Positions 14,291 through 27,573 of a stretch of 64,000 bases of DNA are shown here, piece after piece. Within the stretch, counting starts at the first letter, position 1; every line of letters starts with the position of its first letter. The position numbers were made by a program, and so were the translations under genes. This DNA is from Glandiceps talaboti (taxonomy: Eukaryota; Hemichordata; Enteropneusta; Spengelidae), in assembly GCF_964340395.1 (NCBI RefSeq), contig NC_135549.1, positions 17,903,842 to 17,967,841 on the forward strand. Reading direction: 5' to 3'. The notes beneath the pieces are model-generated. The model did not search any database and was not told the origin of the DNA. It saw only the letters and a program-made list of their open reading frames with translations.

Positions 14291-14809
14291 CTCAATCCCC
14301 ACAACTTAAATCGAATCTACTGCACCTGTATAGTTTTGAAATATAGTTGAAGCGTTAAATATGATATTAATAACCTAGTCGTTTGGAGGACAGGTCCCAC
14401 TGAAGTAGTTTACAATACTTCATTGGTGTCTGCCCTGCATTACATTTTCAAGGTCAGCAATAGTTTTCCCGAGTTCAAAGACAAGTAGTGCCAGGTAAGT
14501 CAGATTTAGTCTTCCTGGCTTCCTCCAAATATCAACGACATTTAGTTCTAATTTGTATTTGCTCTGGGTCCCTTTGAAATACTATCGTATATCAAAACTA
14601 AACCGTACAACATATTAAAAACGACTTTCAATTCAATTCAATTCAACTACCCTGTCAGCCTCTATATACAATTGACAGAAACAAAACCAACAAATGATTT
14701 GTTTTGCCTAACAAATTCTATAGTACGTGTATTCTATGATATATAACTTCGGGGGAGGCTTTTGTTTAAAAGTGACATTCTATCGATAATAAACTGCTTA
14801 TTGCTTAAT

Positions 14810-16624
14810 CTATTTTTTAAAACTCACCGACTTTTGTGTGTTTTCTTTGCGGCAAAATGCACAACATAAAATTGCTTTTATAGTGCTTTTGAAGCCGGCA
14901 TCCCGAAAGACATATATGTAGGGATTGATCATTGAATTAAGATATATCAACCACTGGGCTACGTAATACATCTCATCACCCATCACACAAGTATCTGAAC
15001 ATATAGACTCTATGACTGCTATCGTAAACCACGGAGTCCAAAGTATTATAAAGGTACCCAGAAGAATAGCAAACGATATAACGGCTTGTCTGTCTCCAGC
15101 TAGGCGATTAAGATTTGCTGATTTACTACCGGCATCTACCGTTTTTGCGGTGTTTTTTCTCTGCATTGCCTTCCACTGTCTCCCGCGGGTACTGGAGGTT
15201 GTACGCTGTAGTTCACGGCGATCACGGCTCTTTCGCTCTATTGAGTCGCTAATGGTCTCTAAAACATTGACTTTATTGTCTTCTCCGTGTTTCTCTGCAT
15301 TGGGTTCCTCTTCAATCAAAAAGCCAACCCCTTCGGCATGCACATCAACCAATTTAGAAACCTCTCTTCGTTTGTCTGGGCTGTTCCCGAAGTCGTCATT
15401 TCCTACATCATCTTCGAGAGTAAAAATAGGATTATCGATTCCTTCTTTGTCGCCGTCGTAGCTATCAACAGTTGACAATTGACACACATCAGCGGCAAAC
15501 TGCTGTAAATCTGAAGTCGAGACAGATTTATCAAACGTCAGTTTTTCTGTCTTCTGTTGTGTGCATTCACACTCGTCAGTTTGCACGCTAACATGTTTGA
15601 AGTTTTCTGGCCGCATATTATAACGTGTCAGGTTCTCCTCAATTTGATTTTCTTCCGTTTCTTCCTCCAATCTCCCCAGTTTCTGTTTGACAGTATCGGG
15701 CTTTTTCGCTTTCGATCCGGGATGGCTCTTTACTGAATACGCCATAAGACTTACCCCACCACCTTTGCCCATCAAGGCCCTGGATCTCCGACGCAGTGCG
15801 ATCCAGATGGCAAAGGATAAAATAAGGATGAATGCGAACGGTATGAACATAGTAAGTAAAGTGTTGATCATTGCGTACGTTTCGTTCTCTGCCCACTCGA
15901 CATCGCAGTAGTAGGAATAGTCAACGATACTTTCCCCAGCGATGAAATGCCAAAATATGATACCGGGGACTTCGACGATGAAAGCCAGAACCCAGCACGA
16001 AATGATCATCGTCATCACCAAGGTGTGTGTTCTTCTTCTTCGATACCTCAGACCGTGTAATATAGCGAAATAGCGATCGATGCAGATTACCAACATTGTG
16101 TAGGTAGAGGACGTGTAGATCCAGTAATCGAGTACCAGCCAGGCTATACACGTAATTCGACCAAATTTCCAATTCTCGTACCCCATCAAGGCTTCCCATA
16201 TACCCGGTGCCATGTCAAACAGTCCGGCTATGAAGTCTGAAATTGCCATGCTTACGTAGAAGTAATTCGTCAACTTTCGTAGTTTTCTGTTCCAAGCAAA
16301 GGCAATTATTATCAATAAGTTGGACACTGTGGTAACAAAGGCAATGGTTGTCAGCAAAGCGGCCATCAGGATAAAGGCTATTGGACCGAACATCGGTTCT
16401 AGCGTATCGTCTTGGGGATTGTAGGTGTTATTGGTAATGTTCAAGCTCAGCGTTAAATTCAAGCCAGTAAAGTTGACTACGTGACTTGACATAACCCATG
16501 AAGAGTTGTCGTCCGTGAAGTTTATAACCGGAGTATTGTCCGTGAAGTTCATAATCGGAGAAGTATTGGTGAAGTTCACGAAAGAGTTGGCTGTAACCGA
16601 ACTGAGTTGAGTTGTCGTTGTCAT
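14810..16624 (-). CDS. Class A (rhodopsin-family) GPCR, muscarinic/histamine-H3-like amine receptor
   Basis: Intact 604-codon frame in one exon. Seven hydrophobic segments are visible with the class A landmarks: Asn 1.50 (N102, in VSNLL), Asp 2.50 (D130, in AISDF), Trp in the first outer loop (NWKFG), Asp 3.32 next to Tyr (LDYW, D166), DRY at about 183-185, WTPW in TM6, and WLIYLNSMINPYIY in TM7. Asp 3.32 is the amine-binding residue of the family. The LDY and WLxYxNSxxNP patterns are closest to muscarinic and histamine H3 receptors, but position 6.52 is Phe where muscarinic receptors have Asn, so it is probably not a canonical acetylcholine receptor. The third inner loop is long (about 228 aa, polar), typical of amine receptors, and the short tail has Cys residues suited to palmitoylation. 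The N-terminus is crowded with NFT/NxS glycosylation sequons. The frame stays open upstream to 16681, but only from a GTG. ATG 16624 lies one base after a good acceptor (tctgcgttcaacag|G), so I place an intron in the 5' UTR and start at 16624. Ligand unknown. Confidence 0.93.
   Translation of the reverse strand: MTTTTQLSSVTANSFVNFTNTSPIMNFTDNTPVINFTDDNSSWVMSSHVVNFTGLNLTLSLNITNNTYNPQDDTLEPMFGPIAFILMAALLTTIAFVTTVSNLLIIIAFAWNRKLRKLTNYFYVSMAISDFIAGLFDMAPGIWEALMGYENWKFGRITCIAWLVLDYWIYTSSTYTMLVICIDRYFAILHGLRYRRRRTHTLVMTMIISCWVLAFIVEVPGIIFWHFIAGESIVDYSYYCDVEWAENETYAMINTLLTMFIPFAFILILSFAIWIALRRRSRALMGKGGGVSLMAYSVKSHPGSKAKKPDTVKQKLGRLEEETEENQIEENLTRYNMRPENFKHVSVQTDECECTQQKTEKLTFDKSVSTSDLQQFAADVCQLSTVDSYDGDKEGIDNPIFTLEDDVGNDDFGNSPDKRREVSKLVDVHAEGVGFLIEEEPNAEKHGEDNKVNVLETISDSIERKSRDRRELQRTTSSTRGRQWKAMQRKNTAKTVDAGSKSANLNRLAGDRQAVISFAILLGTFIILWTPWFTIAVIESICSDTCVMGDEMYYVAQWLIYLNSMINPYIYVFRDAGFKSTIKAILCCAFCRKENTQKSVSFKK
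16510..16580 (-). repeat. Short tandem repeat encoding NFT sequons in the GPCR N-terminus
   Basis: Two near-identical units of about 27-30 bp plus a diverged third lie in frame in the GPCR coding region. They translate to repeated blocks of the form NFTDxxPVI, each supplying an N-glycosylation sequon. All units keep frame. Confidence 0.75.
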
Positions 16625-18189
16625 CCTGTTGAACGCAGATACAACAGATATTAAATATATACTAAAAACACAGTTGAACACCGTCTACAGACTATGACCA
16701 TATATGTTAGAGTCGGGAAAACCAAGAAGAGATTCTCGCTAATACACGCAGCAAGCGTAAACTAGAAGTGTTGAAATGTAAATATACGGAACGATGTATT
16801 TTTCACGGGTAGATATTGAGGTGTGATTATCATAGTTTATGTTAATATATATGTGATTCACCCATATTTGGAAGATGTGATCGTCACGTGTATAACACAT
16901 TTCAGAATATTGAAATGAGATTCAAATTTTTTTGGATCACATTATATTGGAGTTTTGCCTTCCTTTCTAAGACTTGTCTTGTCCTCAACACAACGTACTT
17001 CTATAGAGGATAATATAACGAGAGAAAATCGAAGGAAAGATTGCTCTCGTCAAATACACTGAGCCCATGCATTAGTCAGTGATTAAGGTGATGGCAAATT
17101 GACAAGTCGTATTGTGAATTATCTATGACACTTGATAATGCATTGTATGGTGTTTCTGTGTAGCAATCTCTCTTTGTCAACTACACATACGAATCAATAT
17201 TTCAAACATCTGTCTCTAGCACTTTTACACCATTGTCGTTATCAATGCTCACTATATCTCTGCGCTAGATAATTAATTCACTTTTGTCGTCGATACTTTG
17301 TACCCCACTACTAGACCTATAGTCACAAGGATACCACTCGATACACGTTATACGTCATAAGTTTCACAATTCGATGGGATGCTACTTCAAAATATGTGTT
17401 TTGTTAATTTCAACATACTGTTAAATGAAAGTGACGATGATCGTCGAGAGAAGGTGTTATGAAAATGTTATTTCGTCAGTTATGTCTGATTTCAATTCAT
17501 CTCTTACATACGTATTGCAAATCAGTTTACAATTATCGAAGGTAAAGGTAAACCCATAGACCCTACACGTCTTTGGGTAAACTAAATCAAGAAAAATATC
17601 AACAGACAGTTTGATAAATCGATTAATTTTGATATCTTGATCGATACTCTAAACATAGCAATGGTTTAAGAAATGTTGATGTTGACTTTAGGACAGGCTT
17701 GCCAGAAAGAATTCTGTTCTAATCGAATACTGCGTGAGTATACTGACTGCAAAAACATGAATTCCATGATTAGATACGTACTTACTTACTACCAATTCTA
17801 GTTTAGATCGATAACAGTACCAGCAACATTGTGTATAGTGGTGGACAGGAAAGCGCGGCACAGCATGAAGGCTATAGCGGTTTAACCGTGGTTTTTACTT
17901 GACAGTGTACTCTTGCAGATAGACCACATCACAATTCTGTAATTGAAATTTCTCTGACCTCGTTCTCGCACAGTCGAGTATGCATTCCCTTTTACTTCCA
18001 CGAATTAGTATTTTATCTGAACAGACCAACACGATCATTATTTAATGTAGAGATATTGAGGCTAGTACGCTGGGCTTTTTAGAAATCGTAATCATATCAC
18101 ATGATTTCTCCCGTGTCAGTTATTACACACACCTACATCCAACACAGACCTATGAATATAGAACAGTCATACAGACACTGACAAACCGA

Positions 18190-18239
18190 TTGATACATAG
18201 ACACACGCACACACACAACATAGACATGATGTGTGACAA

Positions 18240-18288
<49 letters not shown>

Positions 18289-18411
18289 TGGAATGCCTAT
18301 ATGCATGTATATACGATATTTATATATGTATATGTGTATATATATATATATATGTATATATATATGTGTGTATATATATATGTATATATATATATATATA
18401 TATATCTGTGT

Positions 18412-18455
<44 letters not shown>
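18190..18455. repeat. (CA)n / (TA)n / (GT)n compound microsatellite
   Basis: A CA tract, then TATATG repeats, then a GT tract. The CA and GT arms are mutually complementary and could form a hairpin. Confidence 0.95.
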
Positions 18456-18456
<1 letters not shown>

Positions 18457-19913
18457 TGTAAGATTCAATGAAACAAACTCACCCAAATATTATATTCGAA
18501 ATAGAATGAAATTGAGGAAAGAAAAGTGACACGTGTAGGAGTCGAACTGACGCTACTGCGTCAACCGGCAGATTTCGTGTGCCATCCTGGTGTGCACCTT
18601 TATATTCCTCGGCCGGTGATCTGAGAAGCCAACGCTGAGTCATTAATTAACCTTTAACCTGTCGACCTATAGTAAGGATCCAATGGATTCACAGGGTCCC
18701 TGCCTATGGGTCACTTGTAAATTACTAGTAATTTGTTTTAAAAAAACCTTTGCATCATGCTAGTATGATACTCATTGCTTTCATAAACCGATTCCAGAAT
18801 TGACGACCCGTAGGTTGGGTCCCTGCTGTGAATCCACTGAAATATGTATTTTACCATTTAAACTCTTCGAACAATGACATTTGAAGTGGTGTCAATATCG
18901 ATTAGATATAGACATAGAAATAACCAGTCATTCAATTTATCATTGTGTGACGACATATTTAACCCATGGGTCTGCATATCAACGTAACGGATCATGATGT
19001 AAGAGTTATCTCATGCAACAATGAATAGAGAGTACTGGATGAAAGAAAAATGTTGAATGAAACATATGGCTCTTCGTACTAAGCAATGGTAAGGATAAGT
19101 AACTATCCATCTACTGTCTGGTTATCACGCCAACACCGTTAGTGAAATGTCAGTCTCCTGGGAATCGAATCACACTGCCTTGTTCATTTTTCTAGACGTG
19201 AGAACCATGTTTGATAATGTAATCGTAATGCAGAACAATGAGATATTCCCTTCAGAATCTTAAAAAGCACTTAATTCACTTCCTCTTGTCATGTGAGATT
19301 TAATGTTTTCTGTCATTGTACAATTGACAATGCACAATTATTTAATATTACCTGCATTATTAAAATGTGTCGTCCTTTGGGTCTTTTATCAACGGATATA
19401 TTGATATGATTGCGGATGAAAATGTCTGATTTCAGTAAGACGTTGTCGTCGTGAAAATTCCATCCATCAATCCCTCCATTTTTTCTGTCTTCCTACACAC
19501 TTCACTTGATACATGAGGGATATCTTCCTTCGAATCAGTCCGTAATTTAAAATGTTTATGGCATGTTGTGATGTCACTGTCTGTCAACTTTCTTGAGAAA
19601 TCAAATCACAAGTCATAATTAACCCCCCTATAGCTGTCATGTCATGAAAGAATTTTCCCAAAAGTGGAAAATTGAAATATAAAAGTTAAGAAGATTAGCA
19701 GCTAACAGTTCAATCTTTTAAAAGGAAAATGCTAATTGTCAACAGTTCACCAATGTTAATTCCACGAATGACAGCATGAAACGTTGTACCTTTAGGGACT
19801 CACCATGTATGCAGTACCATTCTTGTTGGCAGGTCTATCTCTTTGAGGTGAACTGAGGACAAGCTGGTAACAAATATGACATCGGTGGTAAAAGCCGTTA
19901 GCAAGTAAAACAG

Positions 19914-20655
19914 CAAGACAGAGACAAAGACAAAGACAAGATAAAGACAAAGACAGACAAAGACAAAGACAAAGACAAAGACAAAGGCAAAGACAAAGAC
20001 AAAGACAAAGACAAGGACAAGATAAAGACAAAGACAGACAAAGACAAAGACAAAGACAAAGACAAAGACAAAGACAAGGACAAGATAAAGACAAAGACAG
20101 ACAAAGACAAAGATGAAGATGAAGACAAAGACAAAGACAAGGACAAAGACAAAGACAAGGACAAAGACAAAGACAAAGACAAGGACAAGATAAAGACAAA
20201 GACAGACAAAGACAAAGACAAAGACAAAGACAAAGACAGACAAAGACAAGATAAAGACAAAGACAGACAAAGACAAAGACAAAGACAAAGACAAAGACGA
20301 AGACAAAGACAAAGACAAGATAAAGACAAAGACAAAGACAAAGACAAGATAAAGACAAAGACAAAGACAAAGACAAAGACAAAGAAAAGACAGACAAAGA
20401 CAAAGACAAAGACGAAGACAAAGACAAAGACAAGATAAAGACAAAGACAAAGACAAAGACAAGATAAAGACAAAGACAAAGACAAAGACAAAGACAAAGA
20501 AAAGACAGACAAAGACAAAGAAAAGACAGAAAACGACAAAGAAAAGATAAACGCAAACAAACACTTATAGACACAGAAATAAATACACACACACTCTCAA
20601 ACACAAAACACACAAACAAACAAACAAACAAACAAACAAACAAACAAACACAAAT
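19914..20655. repeat. (AAAGAC)n hexanucleotide array followed by (CAAA)n
   Basis: About 650 bp of AAAGAC hexamers with interspersed agataaagac and agacagac variants in a higher-order pattern, ending in CAAA tetramers. It produces 230-283 codon spurious ORFs on the minus strand. Confidence 0.95.
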
Positions 20656-21087
20656 AACATAACGACGACGACGACGACAACAGTAGCAGCAGTAAACAAT
20701 ATTTTCACGACAGAAAACATACTCAAAGAACAGTAGTCTAAGAACAACAACTTAACACAAACACAAACACAAAACGAACACAAACTCAAACAAAAACCAC
20801 AACTACAGCAACAGCAAGAAATGTTTTCTCTCTAGAAAAACATACATAATGTACAAACAGTTAAAAATTGTGGTATAATATGAATATAGTGTAAAAGTAA
20901 CAAGAAATTGATTATGTACAGAAACTATTAAATGCAGATGTCATAACTTCTTAATGACCTTAATATTATGATTGCATTACCTGGAGCAATTACATCTCAT
21001 GTAACTGTCATAGTGAAATTTTCATATCCTGTTGAAATAGAAATATCAAGAATTGCACAAAATGTGGAACAAGTAGTTTTTTAAAGG

Positions 21088-21410
21088 CAGTAGGGTACTA
21101 CCACGGAAACCAAGCTCAGTACAGGCAAATATACAAAAACTATAATTATTATCGTTGCATGTGGTAGATAACAGAAGAGTGTGATAGTGGTGCCTAGGTT
21201 ATGTGGGTTTAAATCACCCTGCAATCATCAAGATATCGTAAACACTGAATGAAGTTGAGCGCGCTGTCACTGAGAAAAAAAAAGCTTGCTATCAAAGACG
21301 CCGCACTATTGTGACTTCAGCGTCCCTTGATAACTTATATCAACATGTAGTAACAATAGTCAGTGTCTATCTTATTTTGCCTATAGGTTGATTTCCGTGG
21401 TAGTACTCTG
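21088..21410. mobile_element. MITE with short terminal inverted repeats
   Basis: The left end cagtagggtactaccacgg is matched by the inverted right end ccgtggtagtactctg. The similarity includes the following ttgatttcc/ggaaaccaa block. About 320 bp, no ORF. Confidence 0.7.
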
Positions 21411-21723
21411 AATCGGGTTATTAGAAGCACATTACGTTCATGCCTACAAATACTAAAGGATATTATTAAAGTCGTGACAAGATGAAACCAGTAAAAAGTG
21501 TTCATTTCCCGTCTAGGTTCGCTGCTGTCTTGTTATTGAGCCTGGCAGCAGCTGCAATCGGAAATTACTTTCAAACACCGCCTAGTCTATATGTAATACA
21601 CCAAACGTACCTATACATAATAAAGACGTATATGCTAATACTGTCTTGATTACATCTATCATCAAAGTGTTCGTTGCCTGGAAGTTGTTAAAGTTTGATT
21701 AATTTAAATCAACAGGGATATTT

Positions 21724-22183
<460 letters not shown>

Positions 22184-22995
22184 CTGTTTCCCAGTGCTTT
22201 GACTATATTTGGGATCGCGGATAATCGAACTTTTGAGTAATTTTTATTTGTAAAATTATTTGCCAACCTTAAGGTTTATTTGTGCCATCTGGCATTTCCG
22301 GCACTGGAATCACTTATCAGCTGAGTGCAAAAAATGGATATTTTGAAGATGCAATATAAAATTCTTAGATCATAACTATAACAAACCATTAGGACGACAA
22401 CAAGGGAACACTTGGCTGAGTAGCTACATGTATGGCATTGACACTGACGTGAACGTTCTATACATACATACATGTACATAGAATCTATCAACTGAATTAG
22501 GGCATACACATACACCTCAACCGAGTACTAACACTTTAACAGATTCAATCCTATCCGGAAAACATGGCTAATCTATTGTTAATATTCTTGGTTTGAGTGC
22601 TATAAAAGCAGAAGTGTGAGAGAGATTTTGAATGTACGTGATGAGTACATTGAGTAAGGATTTAACGGCACCACTCACCCATACCAATAACTAAGCCAAT
22701 TAAGTGAGAAGAGATTACTTAGATGTATGAATGCTCCTGTACATTATACATATACATATACATATACAAATACAAATACAATGTTCATGGAAACTTGTAA
22801 ATGAAACTCAAATCCATCTTCAATGTTGTTTATGTGTAAGAAGTTTCGGTAGATATTTTTTTTGGCGGTGGCGCTATATATACGTACCTGCAATCCAACG
22901 AAACAAGTTAATTCAAATAATGGATATTAATTACTTCACAATAACAATGCAGGGTTGACTTCCCAGAGCGATCGCTTGGATAACGATTAGATTTA

Positions 22996-23111
<116 letters not shown>

Positions 23112-23399
23112 AATACTCCATTAAGAAGAGACGGGATACGGAAGTTGGCTTGGACACAGAATTTGTCGATGGGTCTAGTGATTATTACAGAAAATGTTGC
23201 ATTGGCAAGTCGTATCACTAGACGTGACGACTTGCAACAACGATAAGCGGAGGGAAGAGGGTACTGGGTATACTGTGTACTAGGTGTACGTCATAGTAAA
23301 TACCGGTATATAAGTATACTGGGTAAACATAAACAATCATCAATTTAGAAAATAATACTTCATCAATATACGATTTAAATCTTCGTCAATTTAGAACTC

Positions 23400-23750
23400 A
23401 ATACTTCATACAAATAGAACTCAAAAAGTTCATCAATTTAGAACGCCATACCTCATACAAATAGAACTCAAAACCTCCTCATATAGAACTCAAAACCTCC
23501 TCATATAGATCTTAAAACTTCCTCATATAGAACCCCAAACATCCTCATATAGAACTTCAAACGTCCTCATATAGAACTTCAAACTTCCTTATATGAAACC
23601 CAAAACGTCCTCATATAGAACCCAAAACTTATATAGAACCCAAAACGTCCTCATATAGAACTCAAAACTTCATATAGAACTTAAAACGTCTTCAATAAAT
23701 CTCAATACTTCGTCGATATAGAACTCAATTCTTCGTTAATACTGCACTCA
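23400..23750. repeat. Minisatellite, unit about 20 bp
   Basis: Repeated unit like cctcatatagaactcaaaac, about 15 imperfect copies. Confidence 0.9.
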
Positions 23751-24131
23751 ATGGTTTCGCCACGGACCAGAAATCATGTGGAAGGTGACAGTGGTCAGTT
23801 TTAGGGAGCCTTCAGTAATTAAAGAGGGGGGGGGGGAAGTGAAAGTGAAATGAATGGTGAAAGTTTAGGATAAATTTCTCACTGCTACCGCCATGTGGAT
23901 GTGTGTGAAGGCACTGCATTAATAAGTATCTGTGTTTGGATCTCATTGGCCGAGCCGAGGGCCACAATTCAACTCCCTAATGATTATATTGGCACACTCC
24001 TCAGACATCGTCTGGCCTAGTGTCTTACCCAACTGCTGTGAGACCAACTCCTCTCCTCACACCACCACAACTGAATATTAATTCATTACATGGTTGTCAG
24101 CAGCAATTTGATAAAGGCTGATATCATGGTA

Positions 24132-24154
24132 CCTAACCCTAACCCTAACCCTAA
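24132..24154. repeat. Interstitial telomere-like tract (CCCTAA)n
   Basis: Almost four perfect copies of the CCCTAA unit, i.e. TTAGGG on the minus strand. Confidence 0.9.
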
Positions 24155-24888
24155 TGACAGCAATGGGATTTGGAACCGGTGGCAGCGATGGGATGACAAA
24201 AATCCAAAATAATGCAATGTTAGGCAATACAATGTGTCAAAGTAACATGCGACCCTCTCCTAATCCCATTTTCTAAAATATGGCCCTCCTCGAGAGCCGA
24301 GTTCTAAAAAGTAACCCCCCAATCCCCCCACAGCCTCCCCTCCTTGCAAATACTGAAAGCTCCCTTAGATACATTCCCTAAACTCGCTATCACAGGAAAA
24401 AGCGCCCTTTTCGTGTATGTCAAATTTCCTGTATAAATCGATTCTTCGTAGAGTACCCACAGGCTGAAACTTTTCTCGTTCATTGTAAAGAGCATTGACC
24501 ACATACACATGTAATCTACTATCTAATATACATTTCTCACATATCGCATTATATCGCGGAAATATATAGTGCAAACGTGCTTCACATAAAAAAAAATAGC
24601 AATTGCAGTGTGAAAGAAGATTTATATTTAAGGATAATGTTCCCTGAAAGGGGATGTTTAATACCCATCTTCATGGTGATGAAGACGTGCGTGAACGATT
24701 TACGAACAGTAATTTCCTACAAATCTAAATTCAATTGTCAGTTCTTTTCTTCACGTACGATTTAGTTTCACCAGACATACAGTATTTCATTGGCTAACAG
24801 AGCCAGTAGGTTTGATAAGGGTAGCATTCACATTTCATGGCGTACGCGTACGCGAGGGTCGATTTGGATGGAGCTTTTATGACAATTG

Positions 24889-24893
24889 CAAGG

Positions 24894-24938
<45 letters not shown>

Positions 24939-24990
24939 TATGTATGTATGTATGTATGTATGTATGTATGTATGTATGTATGTATGTATG

Positions 24991-25080
<90 letters not shown>
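24889..25080. repeat. (TG)n / (TATG)n / (TA)n compound microsatellite
   Basis: Symmetric order TG, TATG, TA, TG. The ORFs over it are artefacts. Confidence 0.95.
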
Positions 25081-25082
<2 letters not shown>

Positions 25083-26037
25083 AGGGCTCAGGGTCAAGTA
25101 CACAATAAAACCTGATATTAGCGATATGCACCTGTATTGATTCTCGTTGAATATCCATAACACCTCAATGCAACACTCGGCCCAGATTTTGATTTTTACA
25201 TATTAATAATATATTATGTCCATACTTCGAAGGGCGCATATACTGTATGACGCTTATCTGTTAAACGACCGTGTATCTTGAATTAATTGTTTTATTGAGA
25301 CGAAAATACCAAACGTTTTCTCTGGATATTGAGGAAACACATTAAAACAAAAACCTTAGGTTTGCCAGATGAGTTCCGATTTCTTTTGTCAAGAATACGC
25401 GCCTCATTGTGTATCCTTTACTTAGACAACGAGTTTATGTCAGTGAACAGTGAATACAATCTCAGGGCTGTCTTGAACGATTTTACAATACAATAAATTT
25501 ACTAAACCTGAGATCAATATATTCAAGATGCATCGAATTCTATAAGGAGTACGAGTATGGGTGCCATCTAGTGCTGTTCTGAGGATAGATGCTTCACAAT
25601 TCCTTTATCATTAGAAACGGAATCAGAATGCGATGTTAAGTATAATTGATGAATTGTAAAGTTTCGTGTTACATTTGATACGATGGCGGTGAACAGGCAA
25701 GTATTGCTTGTTGTCGCTAGTTCGCGCTGAAAGTATAAAGTGAACGAACAAGTAGATCTACTTCAAACCTTATGCCAAGAATTCAAGCCAGTCATTTGAA
25801 GTATGGACTCCAGATGCTGAAGGAGTATGAATTCCTGGGTGAAGATAATACATTACGTGTTACAGTAATACTTGGTTGAACTCTAGTCTTACATATGCCT
25901 TCTATGATATCAAAACACTCCACATATACATCCTATCAAACGTATCATCAAGTATACCATATGTAAAGTCATATAGTTCATTCTATCAAATGTACATGAA
26001 GTGCCGTAAACTCATACAGCGTCAGTGATAGGACGGA

Positions 26038-26238
26038 GGATGATGATGATGACTCGTTAATTACACCCTGTATTCTCCAGTGTCGTAAAAGGATGATGAT
26101 GACTCGTTTTACGCCTTGTATTCTCCAGTGTCGTAAAAGGATGATGATGACTCGTTTTACGCCTTGTATTCTCCAGTGTCGTAAAAGGATGATGGTGACT
26201 CGTTTTACGCCTTGTATTCTCCAGTGTCGTAAACGCAC
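26038..26238. repeat. 48-bp minisatellite, four copies
   Basis: Four copies of a 48-bp unit (starting gatgatgatgactcg and ending cagtgtcgtaaaag). The period is a multiple of three, so a 16-residue peptide repeats without stops. I see no reason to call it a gene. Confidence 0.9.
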
Positions 26239-27573
26239 AAACTTTTTTTTTTTACGGCAACGGTTCAACACACTTTTATGTTTTTTCGTTGCGTCGGCAA
26301 ATTCTGTTGTGACTTGCGAGAATGAGGATTCTCAGAAAATTAACTTCTTTATCCATTAAACTTTATAGTTTTGACATTTTAAAAGTGTTAGTTCACCAAA
26401 TTACAAAATCTAACCTCCGAGATAAGTAACATTATTAACATACAGAACAAAGGAGTATCACTGATGTTCTACTTGTCGTAAGTCTATAGGGGTAGACAGA
26501 AGAGCCTGCCTGATTAATTTGAGCGAATGTAGAAATATGTGACACGTAAAGAAGATAAAAAAGGGTAAATACGACCATTTCCTCGTTTTTAAACACCCTA
26601 CGTATCACGAAGGAGCGGTTTCAGTAACAACAACCAAGTGTAAACGAGTCAATGCTACGGATATTAACAGACATTTTTGTTTTCCAAATTGATAAATGCA
26701 TCCCAAATTATGAGTTAGAAAAGATATTTGAATGAGTAACATTTTGAACTTCTTGCGCAACATAGACAGCGCAGACTAACTTGGAAGATTTTCCGCTGTA
26801 CTGTTACAGATATTGTCGCTCAGTGAATATGTTAAATTACTAACTTTAGTCGCTGACTTGTTTGGAAGTAGAAAGTTATCAATGTTTTGCTCCATTTGTG
26901 TTGTCAAGCAATTGGTAGATATTTCTTCAATCACGAGGTGTCACTTCTAATTCACTGAAATCTAAGTTGTATTGAAAGAAAATGACAAATTTTTGAATTC
27001 ATCTTTGCAATAAAATTCATCGTGTTTTTATTTTAACTACTATATAGCTCAAAGTTGATAAAGTAATTTTACTGTCCTAGTCATTTACGTGCACACGTCA
27101 CGTTGTCGTTCAAATCAGCATGTTTGACGTCCATCACTAAATCATGATTACGCAAACAGATCTCTTGACTGAGTGCATCGTCACCTATGCACGTACATTA
27201 TGAAGCACCTAATGCTGGTACACTCTTATAAACAGCATTGCTCGGAAAGACTGTTTCCATTATTTTTGTGATGACAATCTTCAAACAGCGCACATTCCAT
27301 TTCATAGCATATCACTCTTAGCGCTAAGGCTTCTGGGAAGCAGAATGAATGTTCCATTCGCACTTAGCGTTTTTAGCTACGTATAGAACTGTTGCCAGGT
27401 TACAAAAACTTACTGTTCCCAAACACAGAACACACGAACAGAACACTTCTCTGTTGGTTGTATGTTGTCACTTCGCAACGCTGCCAGAAACGTTGTTGTA
27501 CTTGTTACTGTCACACGATCGTTCTGACCTTATTACTGAAACTCGATTTCGAATAATAGTCGGAACCGTGAAG

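Noticed and set aside
15012-15461. 149-codon plus-strand ORF
   Set aside because: Antisense shadow of the GPCR third intracellular loop; no recognisable domain.
16625-16681. Extension of the GPCR to a signal-peptide-like start at 16681
   Set aside because: The first codon would be GTG, no ATG is available, and a splice acceptor ends one base before the ATG at 16624.
19792-20643. Overlapping ORFs of 230-283 codons, Leu/Ser/Cys/Val-rich, minus strand
   Set aside because: All three frames stay open because the AAAGAC hexamer array has no stops; composition follows the repeat.
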